A stretch of DNA of 64,000 bases from Flavobacteriaceae bacterium (GCA_021647405.1 JAKIUU010000009.1:1-64000); one strand, 5' to 3'. Shown: positions 27,779-37,610, counted from the stretch's first letter. The notes: generated by a model not told the origin, from the sequence alone. A program made the numbers and translations.

Positions 27779-28942
27779 TTATTTACTTGCGTAAAGCTTG
27801 ACATCATTTTCAGATATTTCAGCCCCTCCCAAAATAATTAATCGCTCTACAACATTTCGCAGTTCTCTTACATTCCCTGTCCAATCATAGGCTTTTAAGA
27901 GTTTTATTGCAGCATTCGAAAAAATCTTTTGTGCAATACCTTGTTCTGCTGTAATTCTTTTAGAGAAATGTTTAATTAACAAAGGAATGTCGTCACGGCG
28001 TTCATTTAACGAAGCCACATGAATCAAAATAACGCCAATTCTGTGGTATAAATCTTCTCTAAATTTACCCTTTTCGATTTCTTTTTTCAAATCTTTATTG
28101 GTTGCTGCCACCAAGCGCACATTAACCTTTATGTCTCTGTCGCTTCCTACCCTGCTTATTTTGTTTTCTTGTAAAACACGTAAAACTTTGGCTTGCGCCG
28201 ACAGACTCATATCGCCAATTTCATCCAGAAAAATAGTCCCGCCATTGGCCGATTCGAATTTACCCGCCCGGTCTTTATTTGCGCCTGTAAAAGACCCTTT
28301 AACATGACCAAACAACTCACTTTCAATTAATTCTGAAGGAATAGCGGCACAATTAACTTCAATTAAAGGCGCCTTAAAGCGGTGGCTTTTTTCATGTAAC
28401 CAATGGGCTACCAATTCTTTACCTGTTCCGTTTGCTCCTGTAATAAGTACACGTGCATCTGTTGGTGCTACCTTATCTATAATGGCCTTTATATTTACAA
28501 TAGATTTGCTTTCGCCAATCATTTCGTAAGCTTTGCTTACTTTTTTCTTTAATATTTTATTTTCTACAACCAGAACTTTGCGTTCTAAGGCATTTTTTAT
28601 AGCTGTTAACAAACGGTTTAAATCAGGTGGTTTAGAAATATAATCGAATGCGCCCAATTTCATTGTGGCTACGGCTTGGTCAAGATCGCCATGACCAGAA
28701 ATCATGATAAAAGGTATTTCGGGTTTTATTTTTTGTGTTTTTTCTAAAACTTCAACGCCGTCCATTTTTGGCATTTTAATATCGCAAAGAATAAGATCGT
28801 AGTCATTATCTTTAATAAGCGTAATACCTTCTAACCCGTCTTCGGCTTCTTCAATTTCGTAGGTTGAATTTTCTTCTTTAATAATTTTTGTCAGCACCCT
28901 ACGTATAACTGCCTCGTCTTCTATAATTAGTATTTTGCTCAT
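27779..28942 (-). CDS. Sigma-54-type response regulator lacking a DNA-binding domain
   Basis: This 387-residue protein has a receiver domain (1-120, phosphorylation Asp54 in CDIKMPKMDG) and an AAA+ sigma-54 activation domain (about 143-375): Walker A GANGTGKE (169-176), GSFTGA (216-221) in place of GAFTGA, and the arginine-finger region. The chain ends right after the AAA+ lid (ISENDVKLYASK) and the usual Fis-type HTH is missing. No histidine kinase lies beside it. It may act from solution or through another DNA-binding partner. Confidence 0.9.
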   Translation of the reverse strand: MSKILIIEDEAVIRRVLTKIIKEENSTYEIEEAEDGLEGITLIKDNDYDLILCDIKMPKMDGVEVLEKTQKIKPEIPFIMISGHGDLDQAVATMKLGAFDYISKPPDLNRLLTAIKNALERKVLVVENKILKKKVSKAYEMIGESKSIVNIKAIIDKVAPTDARVLITGANGTGKELVAHWLHEKSHRFKAPLIEVNCAAIPSELIESELFGHVKGSFTGANKDRAGKFESANGGTIFLDEIGDMSLSAQAKVLRVLQENKISRVGSDRDIKVNVRLVAATNKDLKKEIEKGKFREDLYHRIGVILIHVASLNERRDDIPLLIKHFSKRITAEQGIAQKIFSNAAIKLLKAYDWTGNVRELRNVVERLIILGGAEISENDVKLYASK

Positions 28943-28988
28943 CCCATCCTAAATCCTTCTCAAAAGAAAGAACTCTATTTATTAATTA

Positions 28989-30305
28989 TTAGTATTTTAA
29001 CCACTTATATATTTCTTTATAACTCGGTTTCTTACCATACATTAATATGCCTACACGGTATATTTTGGCTGCAAACCATACCACGCCTAAAAATGTTATT
29101 AAAAGTAAGACCATTGATGTGGCAATTTGCCACCAAGGCACACCAAAGGGTATCCGCATAAGCATTACTATAGGCGATGTTAATGGAAATATAGAAAAAC
29201 CTACTGCAATAGATCCGTGTGGATTTTCTATGATAGAAAATCCGACATAAATAGCTACCATTAAGGGTAAGATTACGGGGAGCATAAATTGCTGGGTATC
29301 GGTTTCGCTGTCAACAGCAGCACCAATGGCCGCATAAATAGAGCTGTAAATTAAATAACCACCCAAAAAGTAAAAAATAAATGAAAAGAATAAAGTAAAA
29401 AACGGAAAGTCTTTCAGTTCGTGTAAAACCAAAGTGAGATTTCCAGATACCGACTCTTGCATTTGCGCTGTCATTTCGGGGGTAAGTTGGGGGGCATTAC
29501 CAGAAAGGGCGCTAAAATCGGCTCCTAAGACACTCGAAATGACAATCATTAACAAACTTGCTGAGACTATCCAGATAATAAACTGTAACACTCCTGCAAG
29601 GGCATTTCCTAAAATTTTACCCAACATCAATTTAAAAGGTTTAACCGATGAGATTATGACTTCGATAATACGGTTTGTTTTTTCTTCTATAACACTGCGC
29701 ATAACCGATGTACCATAAATAATGATAAACATAAAAATAAGATAGCCAAAGCCTCCTCCTGCTACCATTTTTAGTATGCTCCCTATTTTAGAAGCTTTTT
29801 CTCCAGAATATTTCTCTGTATTTATTTCAACATTGGTAGAAGCGGCTTTAATTTTAGCAATGTCAAAACCCAGTTTTTCAATTTTAAGGTCGCGTATCTT
29901 ACGTTGAAACTTCCCTTCTAAGTTGCTTATTAAATTCAGACTGGGAGAGCCTTCTCCGTAAAAAGAAATACTTTTAGCCAATACATTTAAACTGTCCTCT
30001 TTGGGGATGAATAACAGCCCGTAATATGCTGAGTTAAGAGCCTTGTCTTTGGCTTCTTTTAAAGACAAGTCATTTAAATTTATATACTTTGTTGTTTTGG
30101 TATCTTTAAAAATATCTGTAAAAATATCTGAATTGTCTATATAGGCAATGGTACGTACTTCTTCGCTATTTTTAACATTTAGATAAGCTATTAAGGCTAC
30201 CATACCCACCATTATTATGGGACTTAATATAGTCATAACAATAAATGATTTGTTTTTGACTTTGGCTAAAAATTCGCGTTTTATTATGAGTCTTAGTTTA
30301 TACAT
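28989..30305 (-). CDS. ABC-2 transporter permease (NatB-like)
   Basis: This 438-residue inner-membrane permease belongs to the Na+/drug-export ABC-2 type. The first membrane span (about 22-43) is followed by a large extracytoplasmic domain (45-170) and five or six spans towards the C-terminus, with the family motif VIEEKTNRIIEVIISSVKP (205-223). It pairs with the ATPase gene, overlapping it by 8 bases. The exported substrate is unknown; sodium is the family precedent. Confidence 0.9.
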   Translation of the reverse strand: MYKLRLIIKREFLAKVKNKSFIVMTILSPIIMVGMVALIAYLNVKNSEEVRTIAYIDNSDIFTDIFKDTKTTKYINLNDLSLKEAKDKALNSAYYGLLFIPKEDSLNVLAKSISFYGEGSPSLNLISNLEGKFQRKIRDLKIEKLGFDIAKIKAASTNVEINTEKYSGEKASKIGSILKMVAGGGFGYLIFMFIIIYGTSVMRSVIEEKTNRIIEVIISSVKPFKLMLGKILGNALAGVLQFIIWIVSASLLMIVISSVLGADFSALSGNAPQLTPEMTAQMQESVSGNLTLVLHELKDFPFFTLFFSFIFYFLGGYLIYSSIYAAIGAAVDSETDTQQFMLPVILPLMVAIYVGFSIIENPHGSIAVGFSIFPLTSPIVMLMRIPFGVPWWQIATSMVLLLITFLGVVWFAAKIYRVGILMYGKKPSYKEIYKWLKY

Positions 30306-31233
30306 GGGTATTGTTATTTATGGCTTGAATAAAAATATCGTTGGCACTGGGTATCAATTCTACAAAGTGATTTATAGAAGCTTTTGAACTTAAATAGTTC
30401 AGCAAATCGTTTGATGATTCTTTTTCGGCTAACTTAATATTGAGTTTTAAATCGTGGTTTAACGATTTAAACTCGGCTGGTTGTACCACAAATTTTGAAG
30501 CAATTTCTGATTTTAAAGCCTCTAAATCATTTGCCACCAAACCTACTTCAAACGTATTGGTTTTAAACTGTTTTTTAATGGTATTGAGATTGCCATCTAG
30601 TATTTTATTTGCTTTGTTTATCAAAGCAATATGGTCACAAACCTCTTCTACACTTTCCATTCTATGTGTAGAGAATATTATTGTAGCCCCTTTATCGCGT
30701 AATGATAAAATTTCATCGCGAATTAGGTTGGCATTAATAGGGTCGAAACCGCTAAAAGGTTCATCAAATATTAACAGTTTGGGTTCGTGTAATACGGTTA
30801 CTATAAACTGGACTTTTTGAGCCATTCCTTTTGAGAGTTCTTGTACTTTTTTACCCCACCAATCGCCAATATCAAATTTGTCAAACCACATTTTAAGTTT
30901 GGCTTTGGCATCGGCTTTTGACATGCCTTTGAGTTGCGCCAGATAAATAGCTTGCTCTCCCACTTTCATGTTTTTATACAAACCACGTTCTTCAGGTAAG
31001 TACCCGATAGAAGCTATATGACTTGGTTTTAATTTTTCGCCGTCTAAATAAATGTGGCCTTCATCGGGTCCTGTTATCTGATTTATAATGCGAATTAATG
31101 TTGTTTTACCAGCACCATTAGGGCCTAATAAACCAAAGATACTTCCTTGGGGCACATCTATAGAAACCTTGTTTAAGGCACAAAAATCGCCGTAATTTTT
31201 TACAACATTCTCTACTTTTAATAATGAATTCAT
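30298..31233 (-). CDS. ABC transporter ATP-binding protein (NatA-like)
   Basis: This 311-residue ATPase subunit is the partner of the downstream permease. Walker A GPNGAGKTT (39-47), a signature reading LSKGMAQK, Walker B LLIFDEPFSG and the switch FSTHR are present. The C-terminal 90 residues form the extra domain common to exporter ATPases of this group (DUF4162-like). A TATATTTG element lies upstream at 31317-31310. Confidence 0.94.
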   Translation of the reverse strand: MNSLLKVENVVKNYGDFCALNKVSIDVPQGSIFGLLGPNGAGKTTLIRIINQITGPDEGHIYLDGEKLKPSHIASIGYLPEERGLYKNMKVGEQAIYLAQLKGMSKADAKAKLKMWFDKFDIGDWWGKKVQELSKGMAQKVQFIVTVLHEPKLLIFDEPFSGFDPINANLIRDEILSLRDKGATIIFSTHRMESVEEVCDHIALINKANKILDGNLNTIKKQFKTNTFEVGLVANDLEALKSEIASKFVVQPAEFKSLNHDLKLNIKLAEKESSNDLLNYLSSKASINHFVELIPSANDIFIQAINNNTHV

Positions 31234-31309
31234 AAATTAATTTTTTGTCATTGTACAAGTGGTAAATAATATTGATTGGTTGCGATAACCCTATTATTTT
31301 ACAAGCTAA

Positions 31310-31317
31310 CAAATATA
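31310..31317 (-). promoter_or_regulatory. Likely -7 element of the ABC exporter operon
   Basis: TATATTTG on the minus strand lies about 77 bases upstream of the ATPase start. It fits TAnnTTTG. No -33 partner was seen. Confidence 0.4.
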
Positions 31318-31371
31318 GCAATAAGCTAACATTAAATAAAAATGTTAATTATATTTTAAAATTTTAATTTT

Positions 31372-31405
31372 TACTATGCGTGCATAGTATTTTTTTATAT
31401 CTTTG
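31372..31405 (+). promoter_or_regulatory. Operator palindrome and -7 element of the MarR gene
   Basis: TACTATGC-GT-GCATAGTA (31372-31389) is a perfect 8-2-8 palindrome. TATCTTTG (31398-31405) fits the -7 consensus only four bases before the ATG at 31410, so the transcript may be leaderless. Binding of MarR at the palindrome would cover the -33 region. Control of the fad genes by this site is inferred. Confidence 0.55.
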
Positions 31406-31409
31406 GAAA

Positions 31410-31844
31410 ATGAATAGAGACCAATCAATAGATCATTGCTTAAGAGCCTCTTGGCAAGCCGTTGCAAAAATGTATAATGAACAGGCCTCAAAGCATAACA
31501 GCACGATGGCTATGGCATTTGTACTGTTAAATATTGATTATGACAATGGTACACCCTCTACTTCTTTAGGACCACAAATGGGTATGGAAGCCACAAGTTT
31601 ATCACGAATTTTAAAATCTATGGAAGATAAGCAGTTTATTTATAGGGAACGTCATCCTGAAGATGGCAGAAGTGTTCTCATAAAGTTAACAGCTATTGGA
31701 AAAGAAAAAAGAGAAATTTCAAAACAATCCGTTTTTCGTTTTAACAAGGTTGTTACAGAGCGCATCTCAGAAGAAAAGATAAATAATTTTATAGAAGTTA
31801 CGCAAACCATAACTAAATTGGTAAATGAAAAATCAATTTTTTAA
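31410..31844 (+). CDS. MarR-family transcriptional regulator
   Basis: This 144-residue winged-helix repressor probably controls the fatty-acid degradation genes that follow. The start is the ATG at 31410 (MNRDQSID); a longer reading from 31380 would run through the palindrome and -7 element. The recognition helix (MGMEATSLSRILKSMEDK) and the wing with the DGRS signature (RHPEDGRSVLIKL) are clear. The inducer may be an acyl-CoA, as in other regulators placed beside fad genes. It lies 56 bases ahead of the fadB-type gene with no promoter seen between them. Confidence 0.9.
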   Translation: MNRDQSIDHCLRASWQAVAKMYNEQASKHNSTMAMAFVLLNIDYDNGTPSTSLGPQMGMEATSLSRILKSMEDKQFIYRERHPEDGRSVLIKLTAIGKEKREISKQSVFRFNKVVTERISEEKINNFIEVTQTITKLVNEKSIF

Positions 31845-31900
31845 GTATTGAAAGTAATTTAAATTATAAGTGACTAACAATTAAATTTATATAATATAAT

Positions 31901-34306
31901 ATGAAAAAAAGATCTATAAAAAAAGTAGCTGTTGTTGGTTCTGGAATTATGGGGTCGGGCATTGCTTGCCATTTTGCAAATATTGGTGTAGAAGTATTGT
32001 TACTCGATATTGTTCCACGCGAATTAAACGCAGCAGAAAAAGCCAAAGGCCTCACACTCGAGGACAAGATTGTACGCAATAGATTGGTTAATGACAGTTT
32101 AAAAGCTTCATTAAAATCGAAACCGTCACCCATCTACAATCAAAAATTTGCAAGTAGAATTGCTACAGGTAATTTAGAAGATGATTTGCATAAAATTTCT
32201 ACTGTAGATTGGATTATAGAAGTAGTTGTAGAGCGCTTAGACATCAAACAAAAAGTGTTTGAACAAATTGAAAAACACAGAAAACCAGGTACTTTAATTA
32301 CCTCTAACACATCTGGTATTCCTATAAAATTTATGAGCGAAGGCCGTAGCGATGATTTCCAAAAGAACTTTGCTGTAACGCATTTCTTTAATCCGCCGCG
32401 TTATTTAAAATTATTTGAAGTTGTTCCGGGGCCAAAATGCCAACAAGAAGTAACCGATTTCTTAATGATATACGGCGAAAAATTTTTAGGAAAAACATCT
32501 GTTTTAGCCAAAGATACGCCCGCCTTTATTGGCAATCGCATCGGTATTTTTGGTATCATGAGTTTATTCCATGTTGTTAAAGAAATGGGCTTAACTGTAG
32601 AAGAAGTTGATAAATTAACCGGCCCTGTTATTGGCCGTCCAAAATCGGCTACATTCAGAACTATTGATGTTGTTGGATTAGACACTTTAGTGCATACCGC
32701 AAATGGTGTAAAAGACAATTGCCCAAAAGACGAAATGCGCGACAGCTTTGTTATTCCAGATTTTGTCAATACCATGATGGAAAACAAATGGTTGGGCAGT
32801 AAAACAAAACAAGGTTTTTACAAACGCGTAACCAATAAAGAAGGCAAAAGAGAGATTCTTGTATTGGATTTAAATACAATGGAATACCGCGCTGCAAAAC
32901 GCCCAAAATTCGCAACATTACAGCTAACAAAAACCATTGATAATGTTACCGATAGATTTAAGGTGCTTATCAATGGTAAAGACAAAGCGGGCGAATTTTA
33001 CCGCAAATCTTTCACCTCTATTTTTGCTTACGTACAAAATAGAATTCCAGAAATTTCTGATGAGCTTTACCGTTTAGACGATGCTTTAAGAGCAGGTTTT
33101 GGTTGGGAACACGGGCCTTTTCAAATTTGGGATGCCGTTGGTGTTGCCAAAGCTGTTGCATTAATGAAAACCGAAGGGCATGAAGTAGCGGGATGGGTTA
33201 CAGAAATGCTAGGAAATGGTATTGATAGCTTTTATACTGTAAAAGATGGCAGCAAGTACTACTACTCTATTCCATCAAAACAATACGAAAAAATTCCAGG
33301 TCAGGATGCTTTTATCATTTTAGACAACATCCGTGAAGCCAAACAAATTTGGTCTAATTCAGATGCCTCTATACAACATTTAGGCAGTGGTATTTTAAAC
33401 ATAGAATTCCGCTCTAAAATGAATACCCTTGGTGGTGGCGTTTTAGAAGCTATAAATAAAGGCATTGATTTGGCCGAGCAAGAATACGAAGCTGTTATCT
33501 TAGGAAATCATGCCGCAAATTTTTCAGTTGGTGCCAATTTAGCGATGGCATTAATGATGGCGGTAGAACAAGATTATGACGAATTGGCTTTTGGTGTAAG
33601 ACATTTTCAAGATACTGTGATGCGTTTGCGTTATTCATCTGTGCCAACACTTATCACACCTCGGGGTATGACCTTTGGTGGCGCTTGCGAAATGGGCATG
33701 CATGCCGATAAAGTCATTGCAGCTGCCGAAACTTATACAGGTCTTGTTGAATTTGGCGTGGGTCTTATTCCTGCAGGAGCGGGTCCAAAAGACCTGACAA
33801 AACGTGTTTCAGACCTTTGGGTAAAAGACGATGTTAAATTAAACCGCTTACGCGATGCCTTTATAAACATCGCCACAGCAAAAGTAGCCACATCGGCTTA
33901 CGAAGCTTTTGACATGGGCTTCTATCAAAAAGGAAAAGATATTGTGGTTGTTAATGCCGACAGGCAAATTGCCACTGCAAAACGCCATGCCATTCAAATG
34001 TTAGAAGATGGCTACACGCAACCTGCACCACAAAAAATACGTGTTCTTGGGCAACAAGCACTCGGTATGTTCCTCGTTGGAACTGACAGTTTAATGCATG
34101 GCCGCTACGCCTCTGAACACGATAAAAAAATAGCCAATAAACTGGGTTATATCATGGCAGGTGGCAATCTTTCTGAACCAACAGATGTAAGCGAACAATA
34201 TTTATTAGATCTTGAACGCGAAGCTATTATGAGTTTATTTACAGAACGCAAAACTTTAGAGCGTATTCAACACACTTTAAAAACAGGGAAACCTTTAAGA
34301 AATTAA
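31901..34306 (+). CDS. 3-hydroxyacyl-CoA dehydrogenase / enoyl-CoA hydratase (FadB-type)
   Basis: This 801-residue bifunctional beta-oxidation enzyme hydrates enoyl-CoA and oxidises the 3-hydroxyacyl-CoA with NAD. The dehydrogenase comes first: Rossmann motif GSGIMGSGIA (about 12-21), NTSG, the HFFNPP signature and a C-terminal dehydrogenase domain to about 450. A crotonase-like hydratase domain follows (about 480-690, ANFSVGANL and the GGACEMGMHAD oxyanion region). This order is the reverse of E. coli FadB but is common in other bacteria. It probably complexes with the thiolase encoded next. Confidence 0.93.
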   Translation: MKKRSIKKVAVVGSGIMGSGIACHFANIGVEVLLLDIVPRELNAAEKAKGLTLEDKIVRNRLVNDSLKASLKSKPSPIYNQKFASRIATGNLEDDLHKISTVDWIIEVVVERLDIKQKVFEQIEKHRKPGTLITSNTSGIPIKFMSEGRSDDFQKNFAVTHFFNPPRYLKLFEVVPGPKCQQEVTDFLMIYGEKFLGKTSVLAKDTPAFIGNRIGIFGIMSLFHVVKEMGLTVEEVDKLTGPVIGRPKSATFRTIDVVGLDTLVHTANGVKDNCPKDEMRDSFVIPDFVNTMMENKWLGSKTKQGFYKRVTNKEGKREILVLDLNTMEYRAAKRPKFATLQLTKTIDNVTDRFKVLINGKDKAGEFYRKSFTSIFAYVQNRIPEISDELYRLDDALRAGFGWEHGPFQIWDAVGVAKAVALMKTEGHEVAGWVTEMLGNGIDSFYTVKDGSKYYYSIPSKQYEKIPGQDAFIILDNIREAKQIWSNSDASIQHLGSGILNIEFRSKMNTLGGGVLEAINKGIDLAEQEYEAVILGNHAANFSVGANLAMALMMAVEQDYDELAFGVRHFQDTVMRLRYSSVPTLITPRGMTFGGACEMGMHADKVIAAAETYTGLVEFGVGLIPAGAGPKDLTKRVSDLWVKDDVKLNRLRDAFINIATAKVATSAYEAFDMGFYQKGKDIVVVNADRQIATAKRHAIQMLEDGYTQPAPQKIRVLGQQALGMFLVGTDSLMHGRYASEHDKKIANKLGYIMAGGNLSEPTDVSEQYLLDLEREAIMSLFTERKTLERIQHTLKTGKPLRN

Positions 34307-34318
34307 ATCCCCTCTAAA

Positions 34319-34413
34319 TCTCCCCGAAGGGGAGACTAAAAGGTGTAGAAAAATTATAAAAAATGTATAATCTAAAAAAATAACCCGTAAAATTCCCTCT
34401 CCTCCGGAGAGGG
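34319..34413. repeat. Two GC-rich intergenic hairpins between fadB- and fadA-type genes
   Basis: TCTCCCC-GAA-GGGGAGA (34319-34335) and CCCTCTCC-TCC-GGAGAGGG (34395-34413) stand out in an AT-rich gap of 120 bases. The second is followed by a purine-rich GGGAGAGGAT just ahead of the thiolase ATG. They look like dispersed REP-type repeats. An RNA-stability role is possible. Confidence 0.55.
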
Positions 34414-34426
34414 TTAGGGAGAGGAT

Positions 34427-35611
34427 ATGAAAACAGCATACATAATTCAAGGATACAGAACAGCCGTTGGTAAAGCACCTAAAGGTGTTTTCCGTTTTAA
34501 ACGTTCAGACGATTTAGCGGCAGAAACCATTAAATATTTATTAGAAAAAGTACCGCAACTCGATAAAAGTCGCATTGACGATGTCATGGTAGGATGTGCC
34601 ATGCCCGAAGGTGCTCAAGGTCTCAATATGGGCCGACTCGTTTCGCTCATGGGACTTGATATAATAGATGTACCAGGTGTAACCGTTAACCGTTTTTGCT
34701 CTTCAGGGATAGAAACAATTGCCATGGCATCCGCAAAAATTGCTTGCGGTATGGCCGATTGTATTATTGCAGGTGGTGCAGAAAGCATGAGCGCTGTCCC
34801 AATGGGGGGTAACAAACCAGAACTCAACTACGGTGTTGCAAAATCTGGTCACGAAGATTATTATTGGGGCATGGGTACAACAGCAGAAGCTGTAGCTAAT
34901 AAATACAATGTCTCGCGTGAAGATCAGGATGCCTTTTCTTATCAATCACATATGCGGGCTTTAAAAGCTATAGCAAATGGTACTTTTAAAGACGATATCG
35001 TTCCTATAACAGTTAACGAAACTTATCTAGATGCTTCAGGTAAACGTCAAGAAAAAAGTTATGTAGTTGATACCGATGAAGGCCCAAGAAAAGGCACTTC
35101 TAAAGAGGCTTTAGCAAAATTACGCCCTGTATTTGCACAAGGTGGAAGCGTAACCGCTGGTAACTCATCTCAAATGAGTGATGGTGCTTCATTTGTTTTG
35201 GTAATGAGTGAAGCTATGGTTAAAGAATTAAAATTAGAGCCTATAGCGCGTTTAGTTTCTTACGTACCTGTTGGTGTTGAACCAAGTTTGATGGGTATCG
35301 GACCAATGTACGCCGTGCCAAAAGCATTAAAACGGGCTGGATTACAAATTAAAGATATCGATTTATTTGAACTAAACGAAGCCTTTGCTTCGCAATCTTT
35401 AGCTGTTATTCGTGGATTAGAATTAGACCAAGAAAAAGTAAATGTTAACGGTGGCGCTATTGCTATGGGACATCCATTAGGTTGTACTGGTGCAAAATTA
35501 TCAGTACAGATATTTAATGAATTACGACGTAGAAAACAAAAATATGGTGTAGTAACCATGTGCGTAGGAACAGGTCAAGGCGCGGCAGGCGTATATGAAC
35601 TTTTAAATTAG
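34427..35611 (+). CDS. Acetyl-CoA C-acyltransferase (thiolase, FadA-type)
   Basis: This 394-residue thiolase releases acetyl-CoA in the last step of beta-oxidation. The nucleophilic cysteine lies in NRFCSSG (about 89-95). The C-terminal GHPLGCTGAK and CVGTGQGAA carry the catalytic His and second Cys. A full-length degradative thiolase is indicated by its place between the FadB- and FadE-type genes. Confidence 0.95.
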   Translation: MKTAYIIQGYRTAVGKAPKGVFRFKRSDDLAAETIKYLLEKVPQLDKSRIDDVMVGCAMPEGAQGLNMGRLVSLMGLDIIDVPGVTVNRFCSSGIETIAMASAKIACGMADCIIAGGAESMSAVPMGGNKPELNYGVAKSGHEDYYWGMGTTAEAVANKYNVSREDQDAFSYQSHMRALKAIANGTFKDDIVPITVNETYLDASGKRQEKSYVVDTDEGPRKGTSKEALAKLRPVFAQGGSVTAGNSSQMSDGASFVLVMSEAMVKELKLEPIARLVSYVPVGVEPSLMGIGPMYAVPKALKRAGLQIKDIDLFELNEAFASQSLAVIRGLELDQEKVNVNGGAIAMGHPLGCTGAKLSVQIFNELRRRKQKYGVVTMCVGTGQGAAGVYELLN

Positions 35612-35737
35612 ACCATAGACTTTAAGAAGCTAGACAAAAGAAAAAAAAGAGAAATAAAAAATGATATCAGGATTTCAAGAAGGGCTCAATTTCAAAAAGT
35701 CTAATTTCTTGGTTCTTGATTCTAAAATCTAAATATT

Positions 35738-37546
35738 ATGAGTACAGATAAAGAATTATTAAGAGGTGGACAGTTTTTAGTCAAAGCCATAGATTGCGAA
35801 GACATTTTTACTCCAGAAGATTTTTCTGAGGAGCAATTAATGATGAAAGATGCTGTTAAAGAATTTGTTGACAGAGAAATTTGGCCTCACAAAGCCCGTT
35901 TTGAAAATAAAGATTATGCCTTAACCGAAGAAGTTATGCGTAAAGCAGGCGAACTCGGCTTTTTAGGCGTTTCTGTACCCGAAGAATACGATGGCTTAGG
36001 CATGGGATTTGTTTCTACAATGTTGGTATGCGATTATATTTCGGGAGCTACAGGTTCTCTCAGTACCGCTTTTGGTGCGCATACAGGTATCGGCACCATG
36101 CCAATTACACTTTACGGAACCGAAGAACAGAAGAAAAAATACGTACCTAAATTGGCCACAGGCGAATGGTTTGGCTCTTATTGTTTAACCGAACCGAGTG
36201 CTGGTAGTGATGCCAATTCTGGTAAAACAAAAGCTGTGCTATCCGATGATGGTAAATACTACAGCATCACAGGACAAAAAATGTGGATTTCAAATGCTGG
36301 ATTTTGCAATCTTATGATTGTATTTGCGCGTATTGAAGCCGATAAAAACATCACAGGTTTTATTGTAGAATACGATAAGAACAATCCCAATGGCATTACC
36401 TTGGGTGAAGAAGAACACAAATTAGGAATTCGTGCTTCATCAACCCGACAAGTTTTTTACGACAATACAAAAGTACCTGTAGAGAATATGCTCTCAACAA
36501 GAGGCAATGGTTTTAAAATTGCCATGAATGCTTTAAATGTTGGCCGTATAAAATTGGCGGCGGCTTGTTTAGATGCCCAACGCCGTGTGATTACAGAATC
36601 GGTAAAATATGCAAACGAACGTGTGCAATTTAAAGTACCTATCTCAAGTTTTGGGGCTATACGCCAAAAAATTGCCGATATAACTACCAACTGTTGGGTG
36701 GGTGAATCTGCCAGTTACCGCGCTGCAAAAAATATTGAAGACCGCATTACATTGCGTCAAAATAACGGAAAAGACACCCATCAAGAAGCCGAATTAAAAG
36801 GTGTTGAAGAGTACGCCATTGAATGTTCAATTTTAAAAGTTGCTGTTTCTGAATACACACAAAAATGTACCGACGAAGGCATTCAAATTTTTGGAGGCAT
36901 GGGGTTCTCAGAAGACACCCCTATAGAATCTGCTTGGCGCGATGCCCGTATTGCCAGAATTTATGAGGGAACCAATGAAATCAACCGAATGATTAGTATT
37001 GGCATGCTCATAAAAAAAGCCATGAAAGGTCATGTAGATTTACTTAAACCGGCTACTGCTGTTGTAAATGAGCTCACCAGTATTCCTTCATTTGAAACAC
37101 CCGATTATTCAGTTTTATTTGCAGAAGAAAAACAAATTATTGCCAATCTTAAAAAATTATTTTTAATGGTGGCAGGGGCTGTTTTACAAAAATATGGCGA
37201 AAAAGTTGACAAACACCAACAATTAATGTTGGCATCGTCTGATATTTTGATACAGATTTATATGGCAGAATCGGCTATTTTACGTGCCGAAAAATTAGCA
37301 AAAAAAGAAGGCGAAGATAAAGTGAAAGAACAAATTGCCATGGCTAAATTAAATTTATTTTACGCCATAGACATTATTGAAACGGCAGGGAAACATTCTA
37401 TTATTTCTTTTGCTGAAGGCGATGAGCAACGCATGATGCTCATGGGCCTAAAACGCTTTACAAAATACGTTAATTACCCAAATATCATTGGTTTGCGCAA
37501 CACCATTGCCAATAAAGTTATTGCAGAGAATAGCTATTGTTTTTAG
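35738..37546 (+). CDS. Acyl-CoA dehydrogenase (FadE-type)
   Basis: This 602-residue FAD enzyme introduces the double bond in acyl-CoA. The first 400 residues follow the classic fold, with GSYCLTEPSAGSDA (about 147-160), WISNAG and the terminal YEGTNEINRM, whose first Glu is in the position of the catalytic base. About 190 extra C-terminal residues form helices as in very-long-chain enzymes. Electron acceptor genes (etfAB) are not in the window. It is followed by a strong terminator. Confidence 0.95.
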   Translation: MSTDKELLRGGQFLVKAIDCEDIFTPEDFSEEQLMMKDAVKEFVDREIWPHKARFENKDYALTEEVMRKAGELGFLGVSVPEEYDGLGMGFVSTMLVCDYISGATGSLSTAFGAHTGIGTMPITLYGTEEQKKKYVPKLATGEWFGSYCLTEPSAGSDANSGKTKAVLSDDGKYYSITGQKMWISNAGFCNLMIVFARIEADKNITGFIVEYDKNNPNGITLGEEEHKLGIRASSTRQVFYDNTKVPVENMLSTRGNGFKIAMNALNVGRIKLAAACLDAQRRVITESVKYANERVQFKVPISSFGAIRQKIADITTNCWVGESASYRAAKNIEDRITLRQNNGKDTHQEAELKGVEEYAIECSILKVAVSEYTQKCTDEGIQIFGGMGFSEDTPIESAWRDARIARIYEGTNEINRMISIGMLIKKAMKGHVDLLKPATAVVNELTSIPSFETPDYSVLFAEEKQIIANLKKLFLMVAGAVLQKYGEKVDKHQQLMLASSDILIQIYMAESAILRAEKLAKKEGEDKVKEQIAMAKLNLFYAIDIIETAGKHSIISFAEGDEQRMMLMGLKRFTKYVNYPNIIGLRNTIANKVIAENSYCF

Positions 37547-37577
37547 TTAGGTTTAGGTTAATAGTTTCCTGCAATAC

Positions 37578-37610
37578 AAATCCCGAGTATCTTACTCGGG
37601 ATTTTTTTTT
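37578..37610 (+). terminator. Rho-independent terminator of the fad cluster
   Basis: A ten-base stem (ATCCCGAGTA at 37580-37589 with TACTCGGGAT at 37593-37602) with a three-base loop is followed by a run of T. It lies 32 bases past the acyl-CoA dehydrogenase stop. Confidence 0.9.

Noticed and set aside
34319..34413. Possible CRISPR or terminator between fadB- and fadA-type genes
   Set aside because: Only two different hairpins, no regular spacers and no T-run after either stem; a dispersed repeat is the better reading.
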